DNA of 64,000 nt. Source: an uncultured Clostridia bacterium (GTDB lineage Bacteria > Bacillota > Clostridia > Christensenellales > Pumilibacteraceae). Both the position numbers and the translations under genes were made by a program. The notes under the pieces are model-generated. The model was given only the letters and a program-made list of their open reading frames with translations. It searched no databases and was not told the DNA's origin. The stretch spans positions 1-64,000 of the forward strand of contig CAKQPR010000005.1 in NCBI GenBank assembly GCA_934270565.1, read 5' to 3'. Every line of letters begins with the position of its first letter. The first letter of the stretch is position 1. Shown here piece by piece: positions 16,370 to 25,443 of the stretch.

Positions 16370-17623
16370 ATGACTGAATTGTTGAAATATGAAAACGGAC
16401 TGCGGGTCGTGGTCAATACGGTGCGCGGCGTTCGGTCTGTGGCGTCCGGCTTCTGGGTCGGAGTGGGGAGCGCTTACGAGGATGAGAAAATCAACGGTCT
16501 TTCTCATTTCACCGAGCACGTTACATTTAAGGGGACGGACGCGCACGACGCTTTTGCCATAGCTCACGAATTTGAATCCTACGGCGCGGCTTTCAACGCG
16601 TTCACAAGCAAGGAGTGCACCTGCTATTACGTGAAATCGATCGACGAGTACGCCGAAAATTGTTTTTCGCTCCTCGGCGAAATTCTGCTTCGTTCGGTTT
16701 ACGCCGACGCCGAACTCGACAAGGAAAGAAAGGTTGTAATCGAAGAGATAAATATGGTCGAGGACACGCCCGAAGATATTTGCTACGACGAACTCGCTGC
16801 AGCGGCATACGGAAACGAAAGCCTCGGAAGAACCATTCTCGGGCCGATTAAAAACGTGCGCGGCTTTAAGCATTCCGACGTTGCGAAGTTTACCGACGAA
16901 TTCTATACCGCTGGCAATATCGTGATTGCGTTTGCGGGAAACGTGACGGCGGACAACGCGGATCGTCTCGTAAAAAAATACGTTCTGCCGTATATTAAGG
17001 CGGGGAACAGGGCAAAACTTTACGCTACGCCGAACCCAAACGCGCGCGAGTGTAAAATGAGGATCAAGGACTTCGAGCAGGCAAACCTCGCGCTTTATTT
17101 TCCGTCCGTTTCGGCTTATTCTCCCGAAGCGAACGTGTGCGCGCTTACGTCGGTTGCGTTCGGCGGAGGAATGAGCTCGCGGCTTTTTCAGTCGGTTCGC
17201 GAGAGAAGAGGGCTCGCTTACAGCGTGTACTCCTCGCCGTCCGCATACACGAAAACGGGCGCGTTCAATATTTTTCTGAACATAAGCGAGGAAAATACCG
17301 ACAAGGTGCTGACGGCGGTAAGAGAAGAAATCGACGCACTGTTACAAAGCGGGCTTACCGACGAGGAGCTGGACAGAAGCAAAGTTCAGCTAAAATCGTC
17401 GCTCGTTTTCGCGGGCGAGAACGTTCAGTCGGTTATGTCGTCCTGCGGCAAGGTTATGCTCGGAAACAACGAGCTTTTCGATTTTGACAAGAAGATCGCG
17501 CTTATCGACGCGGTGACGAAAGAGGACGTTCTGTCGTATGTGAGACGAACGTTCGACTATACGAAAATGAACGCGGCTTACGTCGGGAAAAAGACGAAAG
17601 CGGATATACTCGGTAAATTTTAA
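16370..17623 (+). CDS. mlpA: M16 family zinc protease, MlpA/YmxG-like
   Basis: A 417-residue pitrilysin-type metalloprotease, close to the usual 410 for this group. The inverted zinc motif HxxEH is at His46-His50 (HFTEH), and the third ligand Glu lies near residue 125 in EEINMVEDTPEDICYDEL. The C-terminal half carries the typical GGGMSSRLFQSVRERRGLAYSVYS block. No signal peptide is visible, so it should be cytosolic. In Bacillus the equivalent gene follows ylxY. The start ATG has a weak, distant AGAGGA upstream. The substrate is unknown; a presequence-type peptidase activity is inferred from the family. Confidence 0.9.
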   Translation: MTELLKYENGLRVVVNTVRGVRSVASGFWVGVGSAYEDEKINGLSHFTEHVTFKGTDAHDAFAIAHEFESYGAAFNAFTSKECTCYYVKSIDEYAENCFSLLGEILLRSVYADAELDKERKVVIEEINMVEDTPEDICYDELAAAAYGNESLGRTILGPIKNVRGFKHSDVAKFTDEFYTAGNIVIAFAGNVTADNADRLVKKYVLPYIKAGNRAKLYATPNPNARECKMRIKDFEQANLALYFPSVSAYSPEANVCALTSVAFGGGMSSRLFQSVRERRGLAYSVYSSPSAYTKTGAFNIFLNISEENTDKVLTAVREEIDALLQSGLTDEELDRSKVQLKSSLVFAGENVQSVMSSCGKVMLGNNELFDFDKKIALIDAVTKEDVLSYVRRTFDYTKMNAAYVGKKTKADILGKF

Positions 17624-17648
17624 CGCGAAAGCGGCAAGGAGATACACA

Positions 17649-18011
17649 ATGGATAAACTCGAAAAAATATTCGAAATGCAGGCGGCACTGGACGGATACA
17701 TCGTTAAAGAACGTTCGCTCGATTACACTCCCGACGAGTGGATTCAGAAACGTTGCCTCGCGCTTATCAGCGAGGTAAGCGAGGTGCTCGACGAAGTAAA
17801 CTTCAAGTGGTGGAAAAACAAGAAAGAGCTTAACTATCACGCGCTTAAAGAAGAGCTCGTGGACGTGCTGCACTTTCTGGTCGGAATGTGCCTCAACGCA
17901 GGTATGACCGCGCAGGAAATGTTCGACATTTACTACGAAAAGAACAAGGAAAATTTCAACCGTCAGAACGGGCTTTCGAGTAAGCACGGTTACGAACTCG
18001 ACAAAAAATGA
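17649..18011 (+). CDS. All-alpha NTP pyrophosphatase, dimeric dUTPase-like
   Basis: A 120-residue protein predicted to be all helical. Two acidic blocks, SEVSEVLDEVNFKWWK (residues 41-56) and EELVDVLHFLVGMCLNAGM (near 68-86), supply the metal-binding Glu/Asp set of the dUTPase_2 and MazG superfamily. The WWKNKK and DVLHF patterns favour the dimeric dUTPase branch, which hydrolyses dUTP to dUMP and keeps uracil out of DNA. It has a good AAGGAGA before the ATG and follows the M16 protease gene by 25 bases, so it is probably the last gene of the pnp-ylxY-mlpA unit, followed by a strong terminator. Exact nucleotide specificity is not certain. Confidence 0.75.
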   Translation: MDKLEKIFEMQAALDGYIVKERSLDYTPDEWIQKRCLALISEVSEVLDEVNFKWWKNKKELNYHALKEELVDVLHFLVGMCLNAGMTAQEMFDIYYEKNKENFNRQNGLSSKHGYELDKK

Positions 18012-18117
18012 GTTTTTGATTTTTTCCGCAACGGTAATCGATTTAATCGCGAAAACCACGAAATTCACGAAACGTATACGGAATTTTACGACAAGTTGCG
18101 TTTTCGGAAACAATAAT

Positions 18118-18156
18118 AGCCTTTCTTTTAACTAAAATTTAAGAAAGGCTTTTTTC
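18118..18156 (+). terminator. Terminator after the dUTPase-like gene
   Basis: AGCCTTTCTT pairs with AAGAAAGGCT, followed by a T-run. The 105 bases between the stop codon and this hairpin show no further feature. Confidence 0.85.
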
Positions 18157-18175
18157 GTTTTTTGCCCGAAAACGA

Positions 18176-18204
18176 TTGAAACATACGCGCGAATATGTTA
18201 TAAT
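18176..18204 (+). promoter_or_regulatory. Promoter of the ftsK-recA unit
   Basis: TTGAAA, 17 bases, TATAAT, 34 bases before the TTG start of ftsK. Confidence 0.85.
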
Positions 18205-18238
18205 AGTACGGTAATGATAATTCAAGAGGTGTACCGTT

Positions 18239-21200
18239 TTGCCGCCAAAAGGATATTCGGAAAGAAAAAAGGAAGAGAGAATAAAGCGCAGTAACGAAAC
18301 GCTGGGCGTCATTCTCATAATAATATCTGTATTCGCGCTGCTTTGCCTCGTCACCCGCGGGCTTATTCTCGGAGACGTCGGCAGAGCGATTTCCAACGTG
18401 ATACTCGGGTTTGTCGGTTATGCCGCGTACCCGTTTTTAGTGTGCCTGCTCGTGCTCGGCATCGTGAAAATCAGAGGCATAAAATCGGACGTGCGTCCGT
18501 CGGTAATCGCGGCGGGCGTTCTGATCGCGATTTTCGTCGTGACGATCGCGCATCAGGCGTCGAGCGCGCGCTTTTTCGGGAACGGTTTTTCGGCTTACGA
18601 AGGCGAAGTTTATTCTTCAAAAACCACCGTCGGCGGCGTTCTTTTCGGACTTCTGGCATACCCGATACACGCGATTTTCGGATCGGTGTTTTCTTACGTT
18701 GTTTACGCCGTGGCAATATTGCTTTCGGTGATGTTCTGTCTGCCGGTGTTCGGCAAAAAGAAAAAATCGAACGTAACCCGCGGCTTTAACAACAAGCAGA
18801 TTTCCTCGTTTAAGCCGAGCGACGAATTCGGTTCGGACGACTACAAGGTCGGTAATGACGGACTTTTCGTCGGGTCGATTATTCCGTCGGGAGAAGCTCT
18901 CGATTCGGATCAGACAGATTACGACGACGCACCCGAACGCGACGTCGAAACCGCGCGCGAAAGAGAAGAGCGTTCATACGCTCACGAGCAGGCAAAGAAA
19001 ATTCTGCTCGAAACCGACGAAAACTACAAGCGCAGTTATTTCGCGCCCGCGTCAGTTTCCGCGCCCGCGGTAATCAACCGCAAAGAATCGCCTTTGCCGC
19101 CGGTTGACGTTCCGGCGCCCAAGTCGTTTACGGCGAATTTCGTCCCCGGTGAAATCGTAAACGGCGACGCCGAAAGCGAAAGAATGAGCGGCGAAATGAC
19201 GAAAAAAGACCCCGTGCCCGCCGCAAAAACGGAGGAAGTTTCGGGCTATGTAAAATACGGCAGTTTGAACGGAACGAAAGACGAAACGCCCGCACCCGAG
19301 CAACCTAAACCGACTCCCGTCTTCAACACGAACGGCATAGTGAACGGCGATTACTATGACGGCGGCGAAGAGACTCCGACGGTGGGGCTTGCGCCCGTTC
19401 CCGAAACTGTTATGTTTACTCCTTCGACCGAGCAGAAAAATGTCGAAGATCCCGTAGCGGATCAACCGAAAACTGAAGAAAACGTTTCACCGAAGCCCGT
19501 TGCCAAACAGCCCGAGGTTGCTCCCGCAAGAAGCGCGCCCGCGCCTTCGTCGCGCGTTCAGGCGCCCATCATAAACGTCGATGCGCTTACTGTCGAAGAG
19601 ATCGAAAACGGCGTTTTCACACGTCAGCACGGCTATTACGACGGCGAGTTCAACGAGCCCGAAAACGACGGAATCGACGTAATGGACGAGCCCGATAAAA
19701 CTCCCGCCGAAGACAATTCGGTGGACGAACCCGAAGTAGTCGCGGTCGAGCCCGAATATGAGGACGATCGGGAAGAATCGGAGCCCGAGGATAACGAAAT
19801 TTCAATCGAAACCGAGGAATTCGCCGACGAACCCGCCGAAAAAGACGAAAACGGTTACGAACGTATCGATTTCGACGCGGTAGTCGACGAACAGCTTGCC
19901 GAGACGGGATCGGACGCCGAAACGGAGGACGTTACCGATTATGTAACGACCGACGAAGAGGAAATCAAGGCGAAAGAGCGTTCGGACGAATTCGAGAAAA
20001 CCACAAGCTCGTTCAAAATCGAAGACGATGTGATCGACGAATCGGAGCGTTCGTTCGCAAACGACAACGACACGACAGGTTATTACAATCATATCAATCC
20101 GACGCCCGCGCCGAAAAATTCGTCCTTCTCCGAAGCCGTCAAAAATGTCGAAAAGAAGATAAACCCGACGCCCGCGCCTGCCGCAACTTCGGTTACTAAA
20201 CCGACCGCAACGCAGGTCGATATCGACGCTTACGCGGCTAAGAAAACGCAGGAAGAAGCCAAAGAAGCCCCCGCGCAACCGCCGAAGCGGCTTCCGCAGA
20301 ACGACAAATACGTCGCGCCGCCGCTTGATCTTCTCGTGACCGAATCGTCTCACGCCGAAACGGACGACGCGAACGCGCAGGGTAAGATCGCGCTTCTGGA
20401 AGAAACGCTTTCCACGCTCAACGTTCCCGCAAAGGTTACGGGCGTTACGGTAGGACCTGCGATAACGCGTTACGAGCTCGATATGCCTATCGGTATGTCC
20501 GTTCGTAAAATGGAATCGCTCGCGCCCGATATCCGTTACAGCCTCGCAAGTAAAGGGCAGGTTCGTATCGAATCGCCTATCCCGGGGAAGAGAGCGGTCG
20601 GTATCGAGGTTCCGAACGACAAGATTTATACCGTTGCGCTCAAGGATATACTCGGATCGAAAGAATTCAGAGATTCGCCTTCGCCGCTTACGATAGCGCT
20701 CGGCAAGGATATTCAGGGCAAAGTTATGGTAACGCGCCTCGAAAAAATGCCGCATCTGCTTATCGCCGGCGCAACGAACAGCGGTAAAAGCTCGTGTCTT
20801 AACTCTCTTCTTATCGGCTTCCTGTTCAAGGCTTCCCCCGCGGATCTCCGACTTATTCTTATCGACCCGAAACGCGTCGAATTCACCGCTTATAACGGCT
20901 TGCCGCACATGTATATTCCTAACGCCATTACCGACGTTGCCGAGGCGATTAACGCGTTCAAGTGGGCGCACGAGGAAATGGATCGGCGCTTTATAGAACT
21001 TCAGAAAAGTCAGGTAAGGAACATTCAGGAATATAACGATCAGCCCGAAGTCAAAGCGGGAAAAATAGCCAAGATGTGCTATATCGTCATAATCGTGGAC
21101 GAGCTCGCAAACCTTATGATTTCTTCGAAAGAGAACCAGAAAACGCTCGAAGAACTCATTATGGACATTGCGGCTAAGGCGCGCGCGGCGGGTATTCATC

Positions 21201-21796
21201 TCGTTCTTGCGACTCAGCGCCCGAGCGTAAACGTTATTACGGGTACGATCAAGGCAAACCTTCCGAGCCGTATCGCGTTCTCGGTTGCGAGCGCGCAGGA
21301 CTCCCGTATTATTCTCGACAACAGCGGGGCGGAGTCGCTTCTCGGTCGCGGCGATATGCTTTTTGCTCCCCTCGATCAGAGCGAGGAAACGCGTATTCAG
21401 GGCGCGTTCGTTGAGAACTCCGAAGTTAAAAGCATTGTCGAATACGTTAAGGAGCACAATTCGACGTATTTCGACGACGATTTCGCGAACGCGATCAAGG
21501 CGAAACAGAAAGAAGCTTCGCCCGACGAACCCGCTTCGAGCGAAGAGGACGGAGACAATCGCCACGACGAAGAATTCCTCAACGTCGTGCGTTGCGTAAT
21601 CAAGTGCGGAGCGGCTTCGAGTTCGCTTATTCAGCGCCGTTTCCAGTACGGTTTCAACAAAGCCGCGCGAATGATAGACAAGATGGAAGAACTCGGGTTT
21701 ATCGGACCGCAGAATAATTCCAAACCGCGCGAAGTTTATATCACGAGAGAAAAGTTCGAAGAATTCTTCGGCGAGCCTTACGACAATAAGCCGTAA
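18239..21796 (+). CDS. ftsK: DNA translocase FtsK/SpoIIIE with very long acidic linker
   Basis: A hexameric ATP-driven motor that moves chromosomal DNA across the division or sporulation septum. The N terminus holds about four membrane segments (residues 20-175). A linker of roughly 500 residues (about 185-690) follows, rich in Asp, Glu and Pro with repeated NPTPAP. Then comes the motor with Walker A at residues 844-851 (GATNSGKS), DPKRVEF and ATQRPSVNVITG. The gamma DNA-reading domain (YGFNKAARMIDKMEELGFIG) ends the protein. At 1185 residues it far exceeds SpoIIIE (787). The start is TTG at 18239, nine bases after GAGG. It leads an operon with rimO, pgsA, pncC and recA. The symbol could equally be spoIIIE. 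Confidence 0.93.
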   Translation: MPPKGYSERKKEERIKRSNETLGVILIIISVFALLCLVTRGLILGDVGRAISNVILGFVGYAAYPFLVCLLVLGIVKIRGIKSDVRPSVIAAGVLIAIFVVTIAHQASSARFFGNGFSAYEGEVYSSKTTVGGVLFGLLAYPIHAIFGSVFSYVVYAVAILLSVMFCLPVFGKKKKSNVTRGFNNKQISSFKPSDEFGSDDYKVGNDGLFVGSIIPSGEALDSDQTDYDDAPERDVETAREREERSYAHEQAKKILLETDENYKRSYFAPASVSAPAVINRKESPLPPVDVPAPKSFTANFVPGEIVNGDAESERMSGEMTKKDPVPAAKTEEVSGYVKYGSLNGTKDETPAPEQPKPTPVFNTNGIVNGDYYDGGEETPTVGLAPVPETVMFTPSTEQKNVEDPVADQPKTEENVSPKPVAKQPEVAPARSAPAPSSRVQAPIINVDALTVEEIENGVFTRQHGYYDGEFNEPENDGIDVMDEPDKTPAEDNSVDEPEVVAVEPEYEDDREESEPEDNEISIETEEFADEPAEKDENGYERIDFDAVVDEQLAETGSDAETEDVTDYVTTDEEEIKAKERSDEFEKTTSSFKIEDDVIDESERSFANDNDTTGYYNHINPTPAPKNSSFSEAVKNVEKKINPTPAPAATSVTKPTATQVDIDAYAAKKTQEEAKEAPAQPPKRLPQNDKYVAPPLDLLVTESSHAETDDANAQGKIALLEETLSTLNVPAKVTGVTVGPAITRYELDMPIGMSVRKMESLAPDIRYSLASKGQVRIESPIPGKRAVGIEVPNDKIYTVALKDILGSKEFRDSPSPLTIALGKDIQGKVMVTRLEKMPHLLIAGATNSGKSSCLNSLLIGFLFKASPADLRLILIDPKRVEFTAYNGLPHMYIPNAITDVAEAINAFKWAHEEMDRRFIELQKSQVRNIQEYNDQPEVKAGKIAKMCYIVIIVDELANLMISSKENQKTLEELIMDIAAKARAAGIHLVLATQRPSVNVITGTIKANLPSRIAFSVASAQDSRIILDNSGAESLLGRGDMLFAPLDQSEETRIQGAFVENSEVKSIVEYVKEHNSTYFDDDFANAIKAKQKEASPDEPASSEEDGDNRHDEEFLNVVRCVIKCGAASSSLIQRRFQYGFNKAARMIDKMEELGFIGPQNNSKPREVYITREKFEEFFGEPYDNKP

Positions 21797-21822
21797 GCAG
21801 AGAGGAGACACAAAGGAGTCGT

Positions 21823-23106
21823 ATGACGAAAAAGATTGCCGTCGTGTCGCTCGGTTGCGACAAAAACCGCGTCGACACCGAAAAAATTTTATATTACCTT
21901 TCGTCCGGAGATTACGAAATCACTTCCGATTATTCCGAAGCGCAAATTATTATCGTCAACACCTGCGCGTTCATCGAAAGCGCGAGGAAAGAGGCGATAG
22001 ATACGGTGCTCGAAATGGCGCGGTATAAAGAAACGGGAGCGTGCGAACTTCTGATAGTGGCGGGTTGCCTCGTTCAGAAATACCGCGACGAATTGAAAGA
22101 GGCGCTCACCGAAGCTGACGTTTTCCTCGGACTTGACGAATACTCGGATATTCGCATGATTATCGAAAAGACCGAAATTGTCGAAAATCAACGCGAAGGC
22201 AGAATTCTTACCACGCCGCCGCATTACGCCTATCTTCGGATAGCCGACGGCTGCAACAACTTCTGCACGTTCTGCACCATTCCTTCGATACGCGGAAAAT
22301 ATCGTTCCGTGCCGATCGAGGAACTTGTTTCGGAAGCGAAAAGGTTGTCGGACGACGGGGTGCGCGAGCTTGTTCTCATAGCGCAGGACGTTACGGCTTA
22401 CGGTAAAGATCTTTACGGCGCGCCGTCTCTGCCGAGGCTTCTTCGCGAGCTCGTCAAGCTTGATTTCAAGTGGATACGGCTTATGTACTGTTATCCCGAG
22501 CTTGTAACGGACGAACTTCTCGATCTTATCGCAAACGAGGAAAAGATCGCGAAATACATCGACGTACCGATGCAGCACGTTTCGGACGCGGTGCTTAAAC
22601 GTATGGGGCGTCGCAGTTCTTACGCCGAGCTTACCGAGCTCATGGAAAAGCTCGACGAACGAAAAATCGCGTTGAGAACGACGTTTATGGTCGGATTTCC
22701 CGACGAAACGGAAGAGGATTTCAAACTGCTTTGCGATTTTACCGAAAAATATAAACCCGCCCGCGTGGGCATATTCGCTTACAGTAAAGAAGAGGGAACG
22801 CCGTCGTGTAAGCTGAAAGGACAGATCCCCAAATCAGTCAAGCTGAAACGTGTAAACGCGCTCGGGAAGATCTATCTCAATTGCGTCAAAAAGCGTAACG
22901 CCGAACTTGTCGGAAAAACGCTCGAAGTCGTGTATGAAGATATGGACTACGATCGTGGGTGTTTTGTGGGAAGAACGCAGTATGACGCGCCCGAAATCGA
23001 CGCAAACGTTTACTTTACGGGCGATTTCGCGGACGTGGGGAATTTTTATAACGTCAGGATCACCGGCTACGACGGATACGACCTTATAGGAGAGATCGAA
23101 AAATGA
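21823..23106 (+). CDS. rimO: Ribosomal protein S12 methylthiotransferase RimO
   Basis: A radical SAM enzyme that adds a methylthio group to a conserved aspartate of ribosomal protein S12. The 427-residue product has the N-terminal UPF0004 domain with VSLGCDKNRVDTE, NTCAF and GCLVQKY (its own cluster cysteines). The radical SAM motif CxxxCxxC is in CNNFCTFCTIPSIRGKYRS, and a C-terminal TRAM domain starts near residue 360. The SLGCDKNRVD and IRGKYRS wording separates RimO from MiaB. AAAGGAG precedes the ATG. It overlaps pgsA by four bases (ATGA). The ftsK-rimO-pgsA-cinA-recA order is common in Firmicutes. Confidence 0.94.
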   Translation: MTKKIAVVSLGCDKNRVDTEKILYYLSSGDYEITSDYSEAQIIIVNTCAFIESARKEAIDTVLEMARYKETGACELLIVAGCLVQKYRDELKEALTEADVFLGLDEYSDIRMIIEKTEIVENQREGRILTTPPHYAYLRIADGCNNFCTFCTIPSIRGKYRSVPIEELVSEAKRLSDDGVRELVLIAQDVTAYGKDLYGAPSLPRLLRELVKLDFKWIRLMYCYPELVTDELLDLIANEEKIAKYIDVPMQHVSDAVLKRMGRRSSYAELTELMEKLDERKIALRTTFMVGFPDETEEDFKLLCDFTEKYKPARVGIFAYSKEEGTPSCKLKGQIPKSVKLKRVNALGKIYLNCVKKRNAELVGKTLEVVYEDMDYDRGCFVGRTQYDAPEIDANVYFTGDFADVGNFYNVRITGYDGYDLIGEIEK

Positions 23107-23681
23107 AAAAACTGAATTTGCCGACTAAAATAACGGTTACGCGGCTTGTGCTCATTCCGTTCTTCGTTGCGTGTTTTCTTATCGCGTTTCCGTATCACGA
23201 GCTTGTCGCGACGGCGCTGTTCGTGATAGCGAGCGTTACCGACTGGCTTGACGGACACCTTGCGCGCAAGTACAATCAAGTTACGACCCTCGGAAAATTT
23301 CTCGATCCCGTAGCCGACAAACTTCTGGTCTGTTCGGCGCTCGTTCTCGCGGCGACGATCGGCAACGAATTCACTTATGCGATTGTGGTTGCGGCGATCG
23401 TGATTATCGCGCGCGAACTTATAATTACTTGTTTCAGAACGATAGCGGCGACGAAAAACGTGATTATGGCGGCGGACAAACTCGGAAAGATCAAAACCGC
23501 AACGCAGCTTTTCGGCTTGTCGTTCTACCTTCCGTACCGCACGTTCGCGGAATTCAACGCGACTTTCGGCGCAGTGCTTATGTACGCGGGGTTTGCGCTT
23601 CTGATGATCGCAACGTTGTTTACTATTCTTTCGGCGATCAATTATATAGTCAAGAATAAAGGCGTTCTCGGCGATGATTGA
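23103..23681 (+). CDS. pgsA: CDP-diacylglycerol--glycerol-3-phosphate 3-phosphatidyltransferase
   Basis: PgsA makes phosphatidylglycerol phosphate, the committed step to anionic phospholipids, in the cytoplasmic membrane. The CDP-alcohol phosphotransferase motif DGxxARxxxxxxxxGxxxDxxxD is complete in DGHLARKYNQVTTLGKFLDPVADKLL (about residues 45-70). Membrane segments flank it throughout the 192 residues. Length and motif are normal. It overlaps rimO by four bases and the next gene by eight, so translation is likely coupled across all three. Confidence 0.94.
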   Translation: MKKLNLPTKITVTRLVLIPFFVACFLIAFPYHELVATALFVIASVTDWLDGHLARKYNQVTTLGKFLDPVADKLLVCSALVLAATIGNEFTYAIVVAAIVIIARELIITCFRTIAATKNVIMAADKLGKIKTATQLFGLSFYLPYRTFAEFNATFGAVLMYAGFALLMIATLFTILSAINYIVKNKGVLGDD

Positions 23682-24159
23682 CGAAACAACGCAAAAACTC
23701 GCCCTCGAGGTGGTAAAAACTCTGTCGGAACGCGGCGAAACGCTTGTAACGGCGGAATCGTTCACGGGCGGCGGAATTGCTTCGGCGATAGTGTCCGTTG
23801 CGGGCGCGAGCAAGATTTTGCGCGAAGGACTCGTGACGTACACTGTCGATTCGAAAGTTTTGCGGCTCGGAGTAAATCGCGATACGGTCGAAAAATTCGG
23901 AGTGGTAAGCGAGGAAGTCGCGCTCGAAATGGCGCGCGGCGCGCTTGCTTCGCCGCTGAAACCCGATTATGCGGTGTCTGCCACGGGAAACGCCGGACCG
24001 TCGACCGAACCGAATACCGATCCTTGCGTAGGATTTGTTGCGGTAGCGGGGAAGGGCGGTGAAACGGCGATTAAATTAGCGCTTGACGGCGACAGAGGGC
24101 AGAATATCGAAAAAGGTGTAAAAAACGCGCTTGCCGCGTTACTTAATATGATAAAATAA
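23674..24159 (+). CDS. pncC: Nicotinamide-nucleotide amidase PncC (CinA C-terminal domain only)
   Basis: PncC deamidates nicotinamide mononucleotide to nicotinate mononucleotide, salvaging the NMN released by DNA ligase. The 161 residues cover the complete CinA-C domain: TLVTAESFTGGGIASAIVSVAGASKIL, GLVTYTVDSKVLRLGV, VSEEVALEMARGAL, and SATGNAGP. The N-terminal molybdopterin-like domain of full CinA (about 250 residues) is missing, so this is the stand-alone form rather than the competence-associated two-domain CinA. It lies directly before recA, as cinA does in many Firmicutes. The start ATG overlaps the end of pgsA and has only a weak ribosome binding site. Confidence 0.9.
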   Translation: MIDETTQKLALEVVKTLSERGETLVTAESFTGGGIASAIVSVAGASKILREGLVTYTVDSKVLRLGVNRDTVEKFGVVSEEVALEMARGALASPLKPDYAVSATGNAGPSTEPNTDPCVGFVAVAGKGGETAIKLALDGDRGQNIEKGVKNALAALLNMIK

Positions 24160-24176
24160 ACGAGAGGAGAAAAGAT

Positions 24177-25274
24177 ATGGAAAAGAAGGATAAGAAGAAA
24201 ACCTCGGTTATCGACGCGAATATGTCCAAAGAGGAAAAAGAACGCGCGCTCGAGGACGCCATTGCTCAGATCAACAAGACCCACGGTAGCGGCTCGATTA
24301 TCAGAATGACCGACGCGGCGGTGGACAAGGTTGACGTTATTTCGACCGGTTGTCTCGCAATCGACCTTGCGCTCGGCATAGGCGGACTTCCGCGCGGCAG
24401 AATAGTCGAGATTTACGGACCCGAGTCCAGCGGTAAAACCACGCTTTCGCTTCACGTTATCGCCGAAGCGCAGAAGGCGGGCGGCAACGTCGCGTTCATC
24501 GACGCGGAACACGCGCTCGATCCCGTTTACGCAAGCCGCCTCGGTATCGACCTTGCGAGACTTTATATTTCTCAGCCCGACAACGGCGAGCAGGCGCTCG
24601 ACATTACCGAGTCGCTCGTAAGAAGCGGAGCGCTCGACGTAATCGTTATCGACTCGGTTGCGGCGCTTACCCCGAAGGTCGAAATCGACGGGGAAATGGG
24701 CGAGAGTCACGTCGGACTTCAGGCGCGTCTTATGTCTCAGGCGCTCCGCAAGCTCGCCGGCGTTTGCAACAAGGCGAAAACGTGCATAATTTTCATCAAC
24801 CAGCTTCGCGAAAAAGTCGGAGTTATGTACGGAAATCCCGAAGTTACCCCCGGCGGCAAAGCGCTTAAATTCTATTCGTCCGTTCGTATCGACGTCCGCA
24901 AGGGCGAGGCGATCAAGAACGGCGCGGAAGTGATCGGAAACAAGACGAAGATCAAGATCGTCAAGAACAAGATGGCGCCGCCTTTCAGAACGGCGGAAGT
25001 CGAAATTATTTACGGCAAGGGTATCAGCAGCGAAGGATCGCTTCTCGAGCTCGCCATTCAGTTCGATATCGTTCACAAGAGCGGTTCGTGGTTCAGCTAC
25101 AACGACGAGCGCTTGGCTCAGGGTAAAGACGCGGTCAGAAGCCTCCTCGAACAGAACAAGGAGCTTTATAACGAAATCGAAGCCAAAGTCCGCGCGGCGG
25201 CTACCGAAAACTCGGATTTGCTCGAAATCGGAGTGGACGATAGCGACGAAAACGAGAATTTATCGGAAGAATAA
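24177..25274 (+). CDS. recA: Recombinase RecA
   Basis: RecA forms filaments on single-stranded DNA, pairs homologous strands and triggers SOS. The 365-residue product has Walker A GPESSGKTTL from residue 81, VDVISTGCLAIDLALGIGGLPRGR upstream of it, the Walker B region IVIDSVAALTP, and loop L2 with FINQLREKVGVMYGNPEVTPGGKALKFY. The C-terminal tail is acidic (DDSDENENLSEE), as usual. AGAGGAG precedes the ATG. No Firmicutes-type LexA box (CGAAC-N4-GTTCG) was recognised directly upstream; the gene sits at the end of the ftsK operon, and any SOS control would have to act from further upstream. Confidence 0.97.
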   Translation: MEKKDKKKTSVIDANMSKEEKERALEDAIAQINKTHGSGSIIRMTDAAVDKVDVISTGCLAIDLALGIGGLPRGRIVEIYGPESSGKTTLSLHVIAEAQKAGGNVAFIDAEHALDPVYASRLGIDLARLYISQPDNGEQALDITESLVRSGALDVIVIDSVAALTPKVEIDGEMGESHVGLQARLMSQALRKLAGVCNKAKTCIIFINQLREKVGVMYGNPEVTPGGKALKFYSSVRIDVRKGEAIKNGAEVIGNKTKIKIVKNKMAPPFRTAEVEIIYGKGISSEGSLLELAIQFDIVHKSGSWFSYNDERLAQGKDAVRSLLEQNKELYNEIEAKVRAAATENSDLLEIGVDDSDENENLSEE

Positions 25275-25295
25275 CCGTTTCGCGGCTCAGAATTC

Positions 25296-25324
25296 TTGAC
25301 ATTTTATACAAATTGTTGTATCAT
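25296..25324 (+). promoter_or_regulatory. Promoter between recA and rny
   Basis: TTGACA, 17 bases, TATCAT. The expected start site falls at the 5' side of the hairpin at 25326-25363, so initiated RNA would immediately form a terminator-like structure. Confidence 0.7.
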
Positions 25325-25325
25325 T

Positions 25326-25363
25326 ATAAGCAGGTGCGGTATGGCATCTGCTTATTTGTTTTT
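25326..25363 (+). terminator. Terminator-like hairpin after recA / at the start of the rny leader
   Basis: ATAAGCAGGTGC, loop GGTATG, GCATCTGCTTAT (12 pairs with one G-U), followed by TTGTTTTT. It can end the ftsK-recA transcript and may also attenuate RNA from the promoter just before it. The remaining 80 bases to rny show only an AGGAGG. Confidence 0.8.
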
Positions 25364-25443
25364 GATCACAGGTTAGACGAGAACCGCAAGATTTAATACA
25401 GATACGACATATTCATTTAATTTATAGGAGGACGAAACGCATA

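Noticed and set aside
16928..17620. Overlapping Arg-rich open frames within the M16 protease gene and other genes
   Set aside because: They are shadows of the coding frame, with no ribosome binding site and no recognisable domains.
24100..24176. A LexA (SOS) box upstream of recA
   Set aside because: No CGAAC-N4-GTTCG-like dyad was recognised between pncC and recA.
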